A DNA stretch of 19,023 bases from JBCBSP01 sp964550935 (GTDB taxonomy: Bacteria; Pseudomonadota; Alphaproteobacteria; Caulobacterales; Maricaulaceae), in assembly GCA_964550935.1 (NCBI GenBank), contig CAZKBB010000055.1, forward strand, positions 1-19,023, in the 5' to 3' direction. Within the stretch, counting starts at the first letter, position 1. Each line of letters opens with the position of its first letter. Below the pieces are notes generated by a model. That model was not told the origin of the DNA. It saw only the letters and a list, made by a program, of their open reading frames with translations, and did not search any database. Shown piece after piece: positions 5,926-14,606 of this stretch. The position numbers and the translations under genes were made by a program.

Positions 5926-7572
5926 CTAGCCTCTGACCTCGCTCAGCGTCTTGCCGGGGGCGATCGCCTCGACATCACCCTTGATCGCGATGAGGGCGGG
6001 GCCGTCATGGGCCTCGGCCTGCTTGAAGGCGGGCTCGAAGGCGGCCTCGTCCTCCACCGTCAGGCCGAGCACGCCGAAGCTCTCGGCCAGTGCGGCGAAG
6101 TCCGGGTTGCTGAGGTCGGTGCCGGAGACCCGGCCGGGATAGTCGCGCTCCTGGTGCATCCGGATGGTGCCGTACGCGCCGTTATCGACCACCAGGAAGA
6201 TCACCTTCGCGCCGTAGCGCGTCGCGGTGGCGAGCTCCTGGCCGCACATCAGGAAGCATCCGTCGCCGTTGACCGAGACCACCGTGCGCTCAGGGCTGGC
6301 GAGCTTGGCCGCGATCCCGGCGGGGACCCCGTAGCCCATGGCGCCTGAGGTCGGGGCGAGCTGGGTGCGCCAGCAGCGATGACGGTGGAAGCGATGCAGC
6401 CAGGCGGCGTAGGCGCCCGCCCCGTTGGTGATGATCGCATCTTCAGGCAGATGATCGGATAACCAGGCGAACACCCTGGAAAGATTGACGCCATGGACGA
6501 CGTCGATGGGGTCTGAAAAAGCGATATAGTCAGCGTGCGCGCGCTGCGCTTCGCCCGCCCACCCGCTCGCGTCGACCCTCATCCGCGACAGCGCGCGCGC
6601 GGCTTCGGGGATCGAGCTGTGGATCGCCAGATCGGGCTGATAGACCCGGCCCAGCTCCTCAGCGCCGGGGTGGATGTGAACCAGCGACTGGGCGGGTTTC
6701 GGCGGGGTCAGGAGCGTGTAGCCGCTGGTGGTCATTTCGCCGAGGCGCGGCCCAAGCGCAATGATGAGGTCGGCCTGGCGAATTCGCTCGGCGAGCTTGG
6801 GGTTCGGCGCGATGCCCACATCGCCGGCGTAATGCGGCGCGGTGTTGTCGTAATAGTCTTTCGCCCGAAAAGTGCAGCCGACCGGTAGGTCGTTGGCCTC
6901 GGCGAAGGCGCGCAAGTCCGCGACGGCCTCGCCCGTCCAGCCCCCGCCCCCGATCAGCACGAAGGGCCGCTCGGCTTCCGCGAGCCGGCTTTCAAGCTCG
7001 GCCGTCGCTTCGGCGGACGGGGCGGCTCGGGCCGGCTCGACGCGCGCGATCGCCGGCGCATCGGCGGCCTCGGTCAGCATATCTTCAGGCAGGGCCAGGA
7101 CGACGGGACCCGGCCGGCCGTTGATCGCAGTCGCAAAGGCGCGCGCCATGTATTCGGGCACGCGCGCGGGATCGTCGATCTCAGCGACCCACTTGCACTG
7201 ATCGGCGAAGACGCGGCGGTAGTCGACTTCCTGAAACGCCTCGCGATCGCGCATGCCCCGCGCGACCTGCCCGATCAGGAGGATCATCGGCGTTGAATCC
7301 TGAAACGCGGTGTGGACCCCGACCGCGGCGTGCATCGCGCCGGGCCCGCGCGTGACCATGCACACGCCGGGGCGCCCGGTCAGCTTGCCGTGCGCCTCGG
7401 CCATGTTCGCCGCGCCGGCTTCGTGGCGGCAGGTGATGAAGGTGATCTCCGGCGCGTCCACCAAAGCGTCGAGCACGGCGAGATAGCTCTCGCCTGGCAC
7501 GCCGAAGACGAGGTTCTGATCGTTGACGCTCAACGCATCGACGAGATGCTGCGCGCCGGTGCGCTTGGGCAT
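5926..7572 (-). CDS. ThDP-dependent enzyme, acetolactate synthase large-subunit-like
   Basis: A 548-residue three-domain ThDP enzyme. The N-terminal Pyr domain has GVPGE at 24-28 and the cofactor-activating glutamate E51 in CRHEAGA. The C-terminal PP domain has NGDG at 435-438 and the Mg2+/ThDP partner DN at 463-464, about 27 residues on, where NN is usual. No ilvN-like regulatory subunit gene is beside it, so valine/isoleucine synthesis is unlikely to be its role. Related families include benzoylformate decarboxylase, sulfoacetaldehyde acetyltransferase and oxalyl-CoA decarboxylase, and I cannot choose among them. The ATG at 7572 is preferred over the GTG at 7596 because GGAGAG lies 4 nt before it and the family N-terminus begins there. 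It precedes kbl on the same strand, so it may act on a two- or four-carbon keto acid from threonine breakdown (inference). Confidence 0.88.
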   Translation of the reverse strand: MPKRTGAQHLVDALSVNDQNLVFGVPGESYLAVLDALVDAPEITFITCRHEAGAANMAEAHGKLTGRPGVCMVTRGPGAMHAAVGVHTAFQDSTPMILLIGQVARGMRDREAFQEVDYRRVFADQCKWVAEIDDPARVPEYMARAFATAINGRPGPVVLALPEDMLTEAADAPAIARVEPARAAPSAEATAELESRLAEAERPFVLIGGGGWTGEAVADLRAFAEANDLPVGCTFRAKDYYDNTAPHYAGDVGIAPNPKLAERIRQADLIIALGPRLGEMTTSGYTLLTPPKPAQSLVHIHPGAEELGRVYQPDLAIHSSIPEAARALSRMRVDASGWAGEAQRAHADYIAFSDPIDVVHGVNLSRVFAWLSDHLPEDAIITNGAGAYAAWLHRFHRHRCWRTQLAPTSGAMGYGVPAGIAAKLASPERTVVSVNGDGCFLMCGQELATATRYGAKVIFLVVDNGAYGTIRMHQERDYPGRVSGTDLSNPDFAALAESFGVLGLTVEDEAAFEPAFKQAEAHDGPALIAIKGDVEAIAPGKTLSEVRG

Positions 7573-7640
7573 GGGGCTCTCCGCGGGCGGTGTCACGTCT
7601 CAGCTAGCCCGCGCCGCGCGGTTCAGGCAACACGCAGGCT

Positions 7641-9653
7641 TCAGCGGCTAAGGCGCACGCCCACAGAGGCCGCGCGCGGCTCGCCGGGGAAATAGCGATA
7701 GCTCCCGAAGGCGAAGTCGGCCCGCTCGGCGTAGCGCGTGTCGAACACGTTGCGCACCGCCGCGAAGACCTCCGCCCCTTCTGCGAACCGCCAGCGCGCG
7801 CGCAGGTTGGCGATGTCGTGGCCTTCATACTCGGCCGTGTTGGCCGCATCGGCGAAGTACTCGCCCACATGCATCAGCTCGGCCTCGGCGGTGAAGGCGG
7901 GCGACGGCGTCCAGAGAAGGCGCGCGTTGGCCAGGGTCTGCGGCGCGGTGTCGACCTGCGCGCCGGAGCGGATGACCTCCGAGCCGCGCGAGACGGCCCG
8001 GTCGAAGGCGTAGTCGTGATCGGCGAGCGTGCCGGAGACGAGCAGCGTCAGCGACGGCGACAGCGCCGCCTCCACCTCGGCCTCCAGCCCGTGGTGGCGA
8101 GTCTTCCCGTCTGTGACGTTGAACCCGTCGGCGTCGCGGAAGAAGACGTTGCGCTTCTCCATGGCGAAGGCGACCAGCTCGAACGAGGCGAAGCCGGCCG
8201 ATCCGCGCCAGCCGAGCTCGACCGAATCAAGCTCCTCCGGCTCGATGCCTTCGATCACCTGACCGGGCTGGAGCCGGTACAGCTCAGCGGTCTGAGGCGC
8301 GCGAACGCCTCGCGCGACACGTCCGAAAACCGTTTGTGAATCCGTCGCCTCAAAGACGAAGCCGAGATGCGGCGCGAAGGTCGTGTAGTCGTCCTCGCGG
8401 TCGGCCGGACGCAGGAACCGGCCCTCAGACCCCGGCGCGATCCGGGTGTCGTAGTCGTACCGGGTGCGTTCAAGGCGCGCGCCGGCCTCAATCGTCAGCC
8501 GCTCGGTGAGGTCGTAGCGGCCCTGCACGAAGGCCGCCGGCGTCAGCGCGTCGATCGTGTAGTCGTAGTGCAGGCCCTGGGGGAAGCTGCCGAAAGTCGG
8601 ACGGGTCTGGTCCTCCACCAGATAGCCGCGCGTGGCGTCGAGATCGAAGCCGAGCGTGATCGAACCCCGGTCGAACTCGCGCACGAACGCGCTCTGGGCG
8701 CCGAGGCTGTGATGACCGGTCTCCTCCAGCGCCAGCGAGGGCAGGAAGTGCAGGCGGAAAGCCATGTCGTTGTCGCGCGCATAGAGCACGCCGCGCGCCG
8801 TCCAGTCCCCGAAGCGCCGCTCCAGATGCACGCTCGCGCGCGCGGCCCTGGCGTTGCGGAAGGCCTCAGGGTCGGCGTTCTCGCGCGAGGCCGCTTCGTC
8901 CTCATAGGCCTTGAAGCCGCGCACGAAGGTGGCGGTTTCCTGGTCCACGTCCACGAGCGCGCCGCGCAGCGACCACTCCAGCGCCCCCGCCTCCCCGTCG
9001 AGGCGCGTTTGCAGGGCGTAGCGCCGCAGCGAGGCGTCATCGCGCCAACCGTCCTCGCGGCGCGTTGAAAGCCCGATGAAGCCGTCGCCGAGCCGCGTCT
9101 CGCCGGCCGTCCACGCCTTGGCGCGCGTGCGCCCGAACGAGCCGGCCTCCAGCTCGATCACGCCGCCGGCGTCTTCGGGATCACGGCTGATGACGTTGAC
9201 GAGGCCGTGCAGCGCGTTCGAGCCGTAGACGGCCGAGCCGGGCCCGCGCACCACCTCGATGCGCGAGGCCAGCGAATCGACGGCTTCAAACAGGCCGTTG
9301 ATGTTGGAGAAGCCGGCCGCGCGCAGCGGGATCCCGTCTTCCAGGTAGAGAAAGCTGCCCGCCCCGGCCCCGCCGGTGAGCACCGGCGAGCGGATCGCGG
9401 TGAGATGCTCGACCCCGTTGCCGCGATGGATGTTCACCCCCGGCAAGCGGTTGAGCGCCTCCGCGGCGTGATGGGCGCCCAGGCGCTCAAGCTCGGCCTC
9501 GCCCATCACCGCGACCGGCGAGGCGAGCGCGGCGCGGGCCTCCGGCGCGCGCGTGGCGGTGACCACGATCACATCGGGCTCTGCGCGCTGGGTCTGCGCC
9601 GCGGCGGGCGCGGCGACGACACTGGCGGCGAGAAGCACGGCGAGGCGCGGCAT
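7641..9653 (-). CDS. TonB-dependent outer-membrane receptor
   Basis: A 670-residue precursor. The ATG at 9653 is chosen since GGAGA lies 5 nt upstream and it gives a clean signal peptide (MPRLAVLLAASVVAAPAAAQ). A TonB-box-like DVIVVTATR follows at 27-35. The plug domain contains ALNRLPGVNIHRG at 66-78, YLEDGIPLR at 103-111 and the conserved IEVVRGPGSAVYGSNALHG at 132-150. The rest is the beta barrel with alternating strands and a FARNVFDTRYAE-like motif near the C-terminus. It would import a chelate or other scarce nutrient using TonB/ExbBD energy. Substrate cannot be read; catecholate siderophore or cobalamin-type receptors are the nearest in feel. The last residues are RLSR rather than the usual terminal aromatic. 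It lies 68 nt before the ThDP enzyme and is divergent from the M14 peptidase. Confidence 0.93.
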   Translation of the reverse strand: MPRLAVLLAASVVAAPAAAQTQRAEPDVIVVTATRAPEARAALASPVAVMGEAELERLGAHHAAEALNRLPGVNIHRGNGVEHLTAIRSPVLTGGAGAGSFLYLEDGIPLRAAGFSNINGLFEAVDSLASRIEVVRGPGSAVYGSNALHGLVNVISRDPEDAGGVIELEAGSFGRTRAKAWTAGETRLGDGFIGLSTRREDGWRDDASLRRYALQTRLDGEAGALEWSLRGALVDVDQETATFVRGFKAYEDEAASRENADPEAFRNARAARASVHLERRFGDWTARGVLYARDNDMAFRLHFLPSLALEETGHHSLGAQSAFVREFDRGSITLGFDLDATRGYLVEDQTRPTFGSFPQGLHYDYTIDALTPAAFVQGRYDLTERLTIEAGARLERTRYDYDTRIAPGSEGRFLRPADREDDYTTFAPHLGFVFEATDSQTVFGRVARGVRAPQTAELYRLQPGQVIEGIEPEELDSVELGWRGSAGFASFELVAFAMEKRNVFFRDADGFNVTDGKTRHHGLEAEVEAALSPSLTLLVSGTLADHDYAFDRAVSRGSEVIRSGAQVDTAPQTLANARLLWTPSPAFTAEAELMHVGEYFADAANTAEYEGHDIANLRARWRFAEGAEVFAAVRNVFDTRYAERADFAFGSYRYFPGEPRAASVGVRLSR

Positions 9654-9739
9654 GGCGGTCTCCGGTCGATCGCGGTCGGCGCGATACATAGCGCAGCCTC
9701 GCCGCACGCGAAGCCCGCGCCCGTCACCGTCTGCAGCGC

Positions 9740-9767
9740 TTGACCCCGACCGGCGGGCGCCTACCGT
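9740..9767 (+). promoter_or_regulatory. Probable promoter of the M14 peptidase gene
   Basis: TTGACC (9740-9745, 5/6 to consensus) is followed after 16 nt by TACCGT (9762-9767, weak). A transcript would start about 35 nt before the ATG at 9809. A second possible -10, GATAAT at 9782-9787, has no good -35. The 155-bp spacer 9654-9808 must also hold the promoter of the divergent receptor gene, for which I see no convincing boxes. Confidence 0.4.
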
Positions 9768-9808
9768 CCGTGACCGACGAAGATAATCGGTCCCCGGGGA
9801 GCCTCCAC

Positions 9809-12430
9809 ATGATCCGTCTGATCTGCGCCGTCGCGAGCGCGTTCGCCGTCACTGCGGCCGCGCAGGCCTATGAGGCCAAGCCGATCGAGACGTTGCTCGA
9901 TCAGAACCTGAGCTATGACGAGGCGATCCCGACGCCGGACGCAGTCACGAGCTATCGCCTCGGCGAGATCATCTACACCCCCGATCTGCACGTGGACTAC
10001 ATAGAGACCGTCGCCCCCTTGTCAGACCGGGTGAGCGTGGAGGTGATCGGTCGCAGCCATTTCGGCCGCCCGATCCACCGCGTGACCATCACCAGCCCTG
10101 AGAACCAGGCGCGCCTGGATGAGATCCGCGCGGCGCAAAACGCGCTCGTCGAAGCCGGATCGGATCCGGCGCCGGAGGATCACCCGGCGATCATCCAGAT
10201 CACCTTCGGCGTGCACGGATCCGAGCCGTCCAGCTATGACAGCGCCGCGGCGCTGCTCTACTACCTAGCCGCAGGCCAGGGCGATCAGATCGACACCCTG
10301 CTGGACGAGGTCGTCATCCACCTGGTCGTCATGGTGAACCCGGACGGCGCGAACCGCTTCGCCCAGTGGACCAACCTGCACCACCCCCGCGCCGCGGTCG
10401 CCGATCCCCAGCATCGCGAGCATTTCTATGAGTGGCCGTGGGGGCGCACGAACCACTACTGGTTCGACTTGAACCGCCAATGGCTGCCGGTGACCCAGCC
10501 GGAGTCCGCCGTGGTGGTGCGCGCCACGCATCAGTGGCGTCCCAATATCGCCGCCGACATGCACGAGATGGGACGCAACGCGACCTACTTCTTCTCTCCG
10601 GGCCCGCCCGAGGGCTTGCATCCGCTGCTCAGCCAGGACGGGCTTGAGCTGAACCTTGAACTGAACGAGACGCTCGCCGAGCAGCTCAATCGCGAAGGCG
10701 CTCTCTATGTCAGCGAGGAGCTTTTCGACGACTTTTATCTTGGTTACGGGTCCAGCTATCCAGGGCTTGTCGGCGCGGTGCCTTACCTGTTCGAGCAAAG
10801 CTCGGTGCGCGGTCTGATTCAGGAGACCGACTTTGGAACCCTGCGCTATGACGACAAGATCGGCCAGCAGACCCGGGTCCTGCTCGCTCTGCTGCGCGCC
10901 GGGCAGGCCCGCCGCGCCGATCTGCACGCCCATCTGAGCGATTTCTACGACCAGTCGCGTCAGCGCGCCGCAAACGATCCCGTTTCGGCGTACGTCTTCA
11001 AGTCCGACGATCGCGGCCGGCTGACGATGTTTCTGGACCTTCTGGAAGTCCACGGGATCGACGTGTTCGAGCTCGGCGAGGCGGTCACCGCGGACGGCCA
11101 ACGCTTCGCCCCCGGCCAGGCCTATGTCGTGCCCGTCGCGCAGGATGAGTACCGCATCGTTCAGGGCCTGTTCGAGACTCGCGTGATCGAAGACCGCACC
11201 GAGTTTTACGACGTCTCCGGCTGGACCCAGCCGCTGGCCTACGATCTCGACTACGCGCCGATCCGCGGCGGACTGTTCTCGCGCAACCTGACGGGCGAAC
11301 CAGTCGGCGGGATGGAGCTTTCAACGCCCGCCCCGGCGCGGTCCGATTACGCCTACGTGATGGAGTGGGACGCCTTCCACGCTCCGCGCGCGCTCTACCG
11401 CCTGCTTGAAGCCGGCGCGCGCGCCCAGGTGATCCCCGACGAAATCGAGCTGCCGCTCGCCGGCGGTGGAACGGCCGAACCGGGCCGCGGCGCGATCGTC
11501 ATCCCGGTGCGCGCCCAGGCCGATGTGGACGCCGAGACCGTTCACGATCTCGTCGCGCGCGCCGCCGAAGACGATGGCGTGACGATCCACGCGGTGTCGA
11601 CCTCCTACACCGCGCGCGGGTCCGATCTTGGCGGATTCGCGCTGTCGCCGGTGGAGCGCCCTGAAGTGCTGCTCGTCACCGGGCGCGGGATCGACATGTA
11701 TGATGCAGGCGAGCTCTGGCACCTGCTCGATCACGAGATGGCGATGCCGGTCTCCATGATCGATCTGAGCGAACTCGCCGACGCTGATCTGGACCGCTAC
11801 ACCCACATCCTGATGCCGAACGGGCGCTATGGCGCATTTGGCGGGGAGTTCGCAGGAAAGCTGAACGGCTGGATCAATGGCGGAGGCGTGCTGATCGCCT
11901 CCACGTCCGCCGCGCGCTGGGCCGTTGAGAACGATGTCGCCAGCGCCAAGATCGCCAACGAAGACGACGCGTCCGAGGGCGAGGAGGAGGCCGAGCCGGT
12001 CGAACCGCGCGCCTACGACACGATCGACGCGTGGGACGCGGAACAGTCGATCTCCGGGGCGATCTTCGCCGGCCGCCTCGACGTCACGCACCCGCTGGGC
12101 TTCGGCTATCGCGACGAGGATCTGCCGGTTCACCGGATCGGAACCCTCGCCTTCGAGTTCGGCGACAATCCGTTCGCGCTGCCGCTTCGCTACGCCGAAG
12201 ACGACCCGCTTCTGTCCGGCTACGCCTCGCAGACCAATCGCGAGGAGCTGGCCGGCAAGGGCTCGGTCCACGCCGAACGCAAGGGCGCAGGCTCAGTGAT
12301 CCTGTTTGCGGACCGAATGTATTACCGCGCCTATTTCCGCGGCTCGGCGAAGATGCTCATGAACGCAATTTTCTTCGGCGATGATTTCCGCAATTCGCGC
12401 CGCGGGCCTTACGGCGAAGCCGGCGAATAA
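9809..12430 (+). CDS. Exported M14 zinc carboxypeptidase-family protein with C-terminal amidotransferase-like domain
   Basis: An 873-residue precursor. The ATG at 9809 has GGGGAG 7 nt upstream and opens a signal peptide (MIRLICAVASAFAVTAAAQA). The M14 catalytic domain covers about 20-370: zinc ligands H136 and E139 in GVHGSE, NPDGANRF at 177-184, substrate-binding DLNR at 220-223, the third zinc ligand H252 in ADMHEMG, and the general base E339 in QETDFG, all intact. A second region near 618-700 (VLLVTGRG to GGGVLIAST) reads like a class I glutamine amidotransferase-like fold without an obvious nucleophile elbow cysteine, followed by an acidic, Glu-rich linker at about 718-735. The protein probably works in the periplasm or outside the cell on peptides. 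The divergent TonB receptor suggests nutrient scavenging; the natural substrate is unknown. Confidence 0.92.
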   Translation: MIRLICAVASAFAVTAAAQAYEAKPIETLLDQNLSYDEAIPTPDAVTSYRLGEIIYTPDLHVDYIETVAPLSDRVSVEVIGRSHFGRPIHRVTITSPENQARLDEIRAAQNALVEAGSDPAPEDHPAIIQITFGVHGSEPSSYDSAAALLYYLAAGQGDQIDTLLDEVVIHLVVMVNPDGANRFAQWTNLHHPRAAVADPQHREHFYEWPWGRTNHYWFDLNRQWLPVTQPESAVVVRATHQWRPNIAADMHEMGRNATYFFSPGPPEGLHPLLSQDGLELNLELNETLAEQLNREGALYVSEELFDDFYLGYGSSYPGLVGAVPYLFEQSSVRGLIQETDFGTLRYDDKIGQQTRVLLALLRAGQARRADLHAHLSDFYDQSRQRAANDPVSAYVFKSDDRGRLTMFLDLLEVHGIDVFELGEAVTADGQRFAPGQAYVVPVAQDEYRIVQGLFETRVIEDRTEFYDVSGWTQPLAYDLDYAPIRGGLFSRNLTGEPVGGMELSTPAPARSDYAYVMEWDAFHAPRALYRLLEAGARAQVIPDEIELPLAGGGTAEPGRGAIVIPVRAQADVDAETVHDLVARAAEDDGVTIHAVSTSYTARGSDLGGFALSPVERPEVLLVTGRGIDMYDAGELWHLLDHEMAMPVSMIDLSELADADLDRYTHILMPNGRYGAFGGEFAGKLNGWINGGGVLIASTSAARWAVENDVASAKIANEDDASEGEEEAEPVEPRAYDTIDAWDAEQSISGAIFAGRLDVTHPLGFGYRDEDLPVHRIGTLAFEFGDNPFALPLRYAEDDPLLSGYASQTNREELAGKGSVHAERKGAGSVILFADRMYYRAYFRGSAKMLMNAIFFGDDFRNSRRGPYGEAGE

Positions 12431-12449
12431 TCGCGGGCCAAGCCGCGCC

Positions 12450-12482
12450 CGCGCCGCGGCGAGGAGCCGGGACCTCGGCGCG
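12450..12482 (+). terminator. Possible terminator of the M14 peptidase gene
   Basis: CGCGCC (12450-12455) pairs with GGCGCG (12477-12482), and GAGG (12461-12464) with CCTC (12473-12476), giving a bulged GC-rich hairpin followed by TTT. It lies in the 60-bp space between the stop codons of the convergent M14 and hisIE genes. The bulge and short T-run make this uncertain. Confidence 0.4.
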
Positions 12483-12490
12483 TTTGGCGC

Positions 12491-13114
12491 CTATCCGCGG
12501 TGGCGCGCTTCGAGGACCTTCACCGCGTCGCTGAGCGACAGCCCGCGCGCGCGCAGCAGCACGGTGAGGTGGAAGATCAAGTCGGCGGCCTCGTTCAGAA
12601 GCGCGTCGTCGTCCTCGGCCGCGCCGGCCAGTGCGGTCTCCACCCCCTCCTCTCCCACCTTCTGGGCGGCCTTCAAAACGCCCTTGGCGAAGAGCTTCGC
12701 GACGTAACTCTCAGCCGGGTCGGCGTCGAGGCGGGAGTCCACCACCGCCTGCAGCTCGGCCAAAAACGCCAGATCCGGCCCCGGCCGTTCGCCGAAGCAG
12801 GACGTCGTCCCCAGGTGACAGGTCGGCCCGTGCGGGATCGCCTGGACCAGCAGCGCGTCTGAATCGCAGTCCTTGGCGATCGCGCGCAGCTCCAGAACGT
12901 CGCCGGAGCTTTCCCCCTTCATCCAGAGCCGGTTCTTCGAGCGGCTGAAGAAGGTGACCCGGCCTGAGCGCATCGTCTCGGCGTAGGACGCCTCGTTCAT
13001 GTATCCGAGCATGAGCACCTCGCCGGAGGCCGCGTGCTGCACGATCGCAGGAACGAGCCCGCCGGCTTTGGCGAAGTCTATATCGCGGGCCTCGGGGGCT
13101 TTGATGTCGGTCAC
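12491..13114 (-). CDS. hisIE: Bifunctional phosphoribosyl-AMP cyclohydrolase / phosphoribosyl-ATP pyrophosphatase
   Basis: A 207-residue fusion catalysing steps 2 and 3 of histidine synthesis. The N-terminal HisI part (about 10-110) has GEVLMLGYMN at 31-40, the metal site DCDSDALL at 82-89 and the zinc-binding GPTCHLGTTSCF at 96-107. The C-terminal HisE part (about 115-205) has ESYVAKLF at 135-142, QKVGEEGVE at 151-159 and NEAADLIFHL at 174-183. The start is GTG, overlapping the hisF stop codon as GTGA. It is the last gene of the operon. Most alphaproteobacteria that I know keep hisI and hisE separate, so the fusion is one of the signs that this operon is of gammaproteobacterial type. Confidence 0.96.
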   Translation of the reverse strand: MTDIKAPEARDIDFAKAGGLVPAIVQHAASGEVLMLGYMNEASYAETMRSGRVTFFSRSKNRLWMKGESSGDVLELRAIAKDCDSDALLVQAIPHGPTCHLGTTSCFGERPGPDLAFLAELQAVVDSRLDADPAESYVAKLFAKGVLKAAQKVGEEGVETALAGAAEDDDALLNEAADLIFHLTVLLRARGLSLSDAVKVLEARHRG

Positions 13115-13878
13115 AGCCGAATCTCCACGCCGGCGCGATTGAGCGCCGTCTTCAGGTCAGGGATCGCGATGACGCCCTTGTGGAAGACGCTGGCGGCCAG
13201 CGCCGCATCCACGTTTGCGGTCTTGAACACCGCTTCGAAGTGCGCGATCGCGCCGGCGCCGCCGGAGGCGACAAGCGGGACCGGAGAGACCTCGCGCGCG
13301 GCGGCGAGCTGGTCCACGTCATAGCCCTCGCGCACCCCGTCCATGTCCATGCAGTTCAGCACCACCTCGCCGGCGCCCCGCGAGACGCCCTCCTTGATCC
13401 AGTCCAGCGTGCGGCGATGGCTGGTGGAGGTCTTCGACGGATCGCCCGTGTTCTGATGCACGCGCCAGTCGCCCTCGATGATGCGGCTGTCCACGCCCAG
13501 CACGATGCACTGCACGCCGAACTCGTGCGCGAGGGCGTCGATCAGGTCCGGGTTCTCGAGCGCGGGCGTGTTCACCGAGATCTTGTCCGCCCCGGCGAAG
13601 AGACGCGCGCGGGCATGGTCCACCGAGCGGATGCCGCCGGCGACGCAGAACGGGATGTCGATGGCGCGCGCCACGCGGCTGACCCATTCCGGCTCCACCG
13701 CGCGCGCATCCGGGCTTGCGGTGATGTCGTAGAAGACCAACTCGTCGGCGCCGGTTTCGGCGTAACGCCGGGCCAGCTCCTCGATTTCGCCGACCACGAC
13801 GTGGTCTCGGAAGCGCACGCCCTTCACGACCTGGCCGTCGCGCACGTCGAGGCAGGGGATGATCCGCTTGGCGAGCAT
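13111..13878 (-). CDS. hisF: Imidazole glycerol phosphate synthase, cyclase subunit
   Basis: A 255-residue (beta-alpha)8 barrel that, with HisH, converts PRFAR and ammonia to IGP and AICAR. Catalytic D11 (IPCLDVRDG) and D130 (LGVDSR) are in place, with phosphate-binding AGGIRS at 80-85 and ASGGAGA near the C-terminal half. The sequence follows the E. coli protein closely (MLAKRIIPCLDVRDGQVVKG, DELVFYDITAS, DIPFCVAGGI, LNCMDMDGVREGYD) and differs from the usual alphaproteobacterial HisF, which reads MLKARVIPCLDVKDGRVVKG with another middle part. Its ATG overlaps the hisA stop codon by one base (TGATG). The 3' end overlaps hisIE by 4 nt. Confidence 0.97.
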   Translation of the reverse strand: MLAKRIIPCLDVRDGQVVKGVRFRDHVVVGEIEELARRYAETGADELVFYDITASPDARAVEPEWVSRVARAIDIPFCVAGGIRSVDHARARLFAGADKISVNTPALENPDLIDALAHEFGVQCIVLGVDSRIIEGDWRVHQNTGDPSKTSTSHRRTLDWIKEGVSRGAGEVVLNCMDMDGVREGYDVDQLAAAREVSPVPLVASGGAGAIAHFEAVFKTANVDAALAASVFHKGVIAIPDLKTALNRAGVEIRL

Positions 13879-14606
13879 CAGCCGACGGCCTCCAGCGCGT
13901 CTTCGAGCGTGAAGCGCCCCTCGTAAAGCGCGCGGCCGACGATCACGCCGGACGCGCCTGCGGCCTTGAGCGCGTCAAGGTCTGACACCGAGGCGACGCC
14001 GCCTGAGGCTTGCCACTGGACCGTGGGGCGCGCACGCGCCAGATCGGCGTAAAGATCGGTCGCCGGGCCCTGCAGCACGCCGTCGCGACCCACATCGGTC
14101 ACCAGAGCGTGGATGAGACCGCTGTCGCGATAATCATCGAGCAGCTCCGCCAGCGTGCGTTCGGAGCGCTTGGTCCAGCCTGCGCTCGTGGGCCAGGCGA
14201 CGCCCTCGTCGAAGATCACGTCGAAGGCCGCGGCGATGTGCGCGCGTCCAAACCTCGCGATCCAGTCCGCCGCAGTGCGTGGTTCGTTCACCGCCAGGCT
14301 GCCCACGACCGCGCGCGCCGCGCCAGCCTCCAGGATTGCCTCGACATTCCGCTCGCGGCGGACGCCGCCGCCGGTCTGAACCTTCAGACCCGTCGCCGCG
14401 ACCGCGCCGACCACGTCGCCTTGACGGCGCTCGCCGTCGCGCGCGCCGGAGAGATCGACCAGATGAATCCACTCCGCCCCGGCCGCCCGGAAGCGCTCGG
14501 CGACCGCGACCGGATCGTCGCCATAGCGCGTGACCGCGTCGAAATCGCCCTTGGACAGGCGCACGACATGGCCGTCCAGAACATCAATCGCTGGGTAAAG
14601 AATCAC
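13878..14606 (-). CDS. hisA: ProFAR isomerase
   Basis: A 242-residue (beta-alpha)8 barrel, paralogous to HisF, that performs the Amadori rearrangement of ProFAR to PRFAR. The general base D8 (YPAIDVLDG), the general acid aspartate in LVTDVGRDG at about 167-175, and phosphate loops GGGVRRE near 79 and ASGGV near 202 are present. Segments such as GVIVGRALYEGRFTLEDAL match the E. coli type. The start codon is GTG, overlapping the hisH stop as GTGA (14603-14606), which suggests translational coupling. Length is normal for the family. Confidence 0.96.
   Translation of the reverse strand: MILYPAIDVLDGHVVRLSKGDFDAVTRYGDDPVAVAERFRAAGAEWIHLVDLSGARDGERRQGDVVGAVAATGLKVQTGGGVRRERNVEAILEAGAARAVVGSLAVNEPRTAADWIARFGRAHIAAAFDVIFDEGVAWPTSAGWTKRSERTLAELLDDYRDSGLIHALVTDVGRDGVLQGPATDLYADLARARPTVQWQASGGVASVSDLDALKAAGASGVIVGRALYEGRFTLEDALEAVG

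Noticed and set aside
4565..5929. A 454-codon plus-strand open frame opposite kbl
   Set aside because: It is a shadow of kbl in a GC-rich sequence; no recognisable domain and composition typical of antisense reading. The same applies to long frames opposite tdh (2299-3252) and the M14 gene (10265-11101, 11321-12271).
5926..7572. Naming the ThDP enzyme ilvB
   Set aside because: There is no ilvN or ilvC neighbour, and the motifs are shared by several decarboxylase and transferase families. The symbol would overstate what can be seen.
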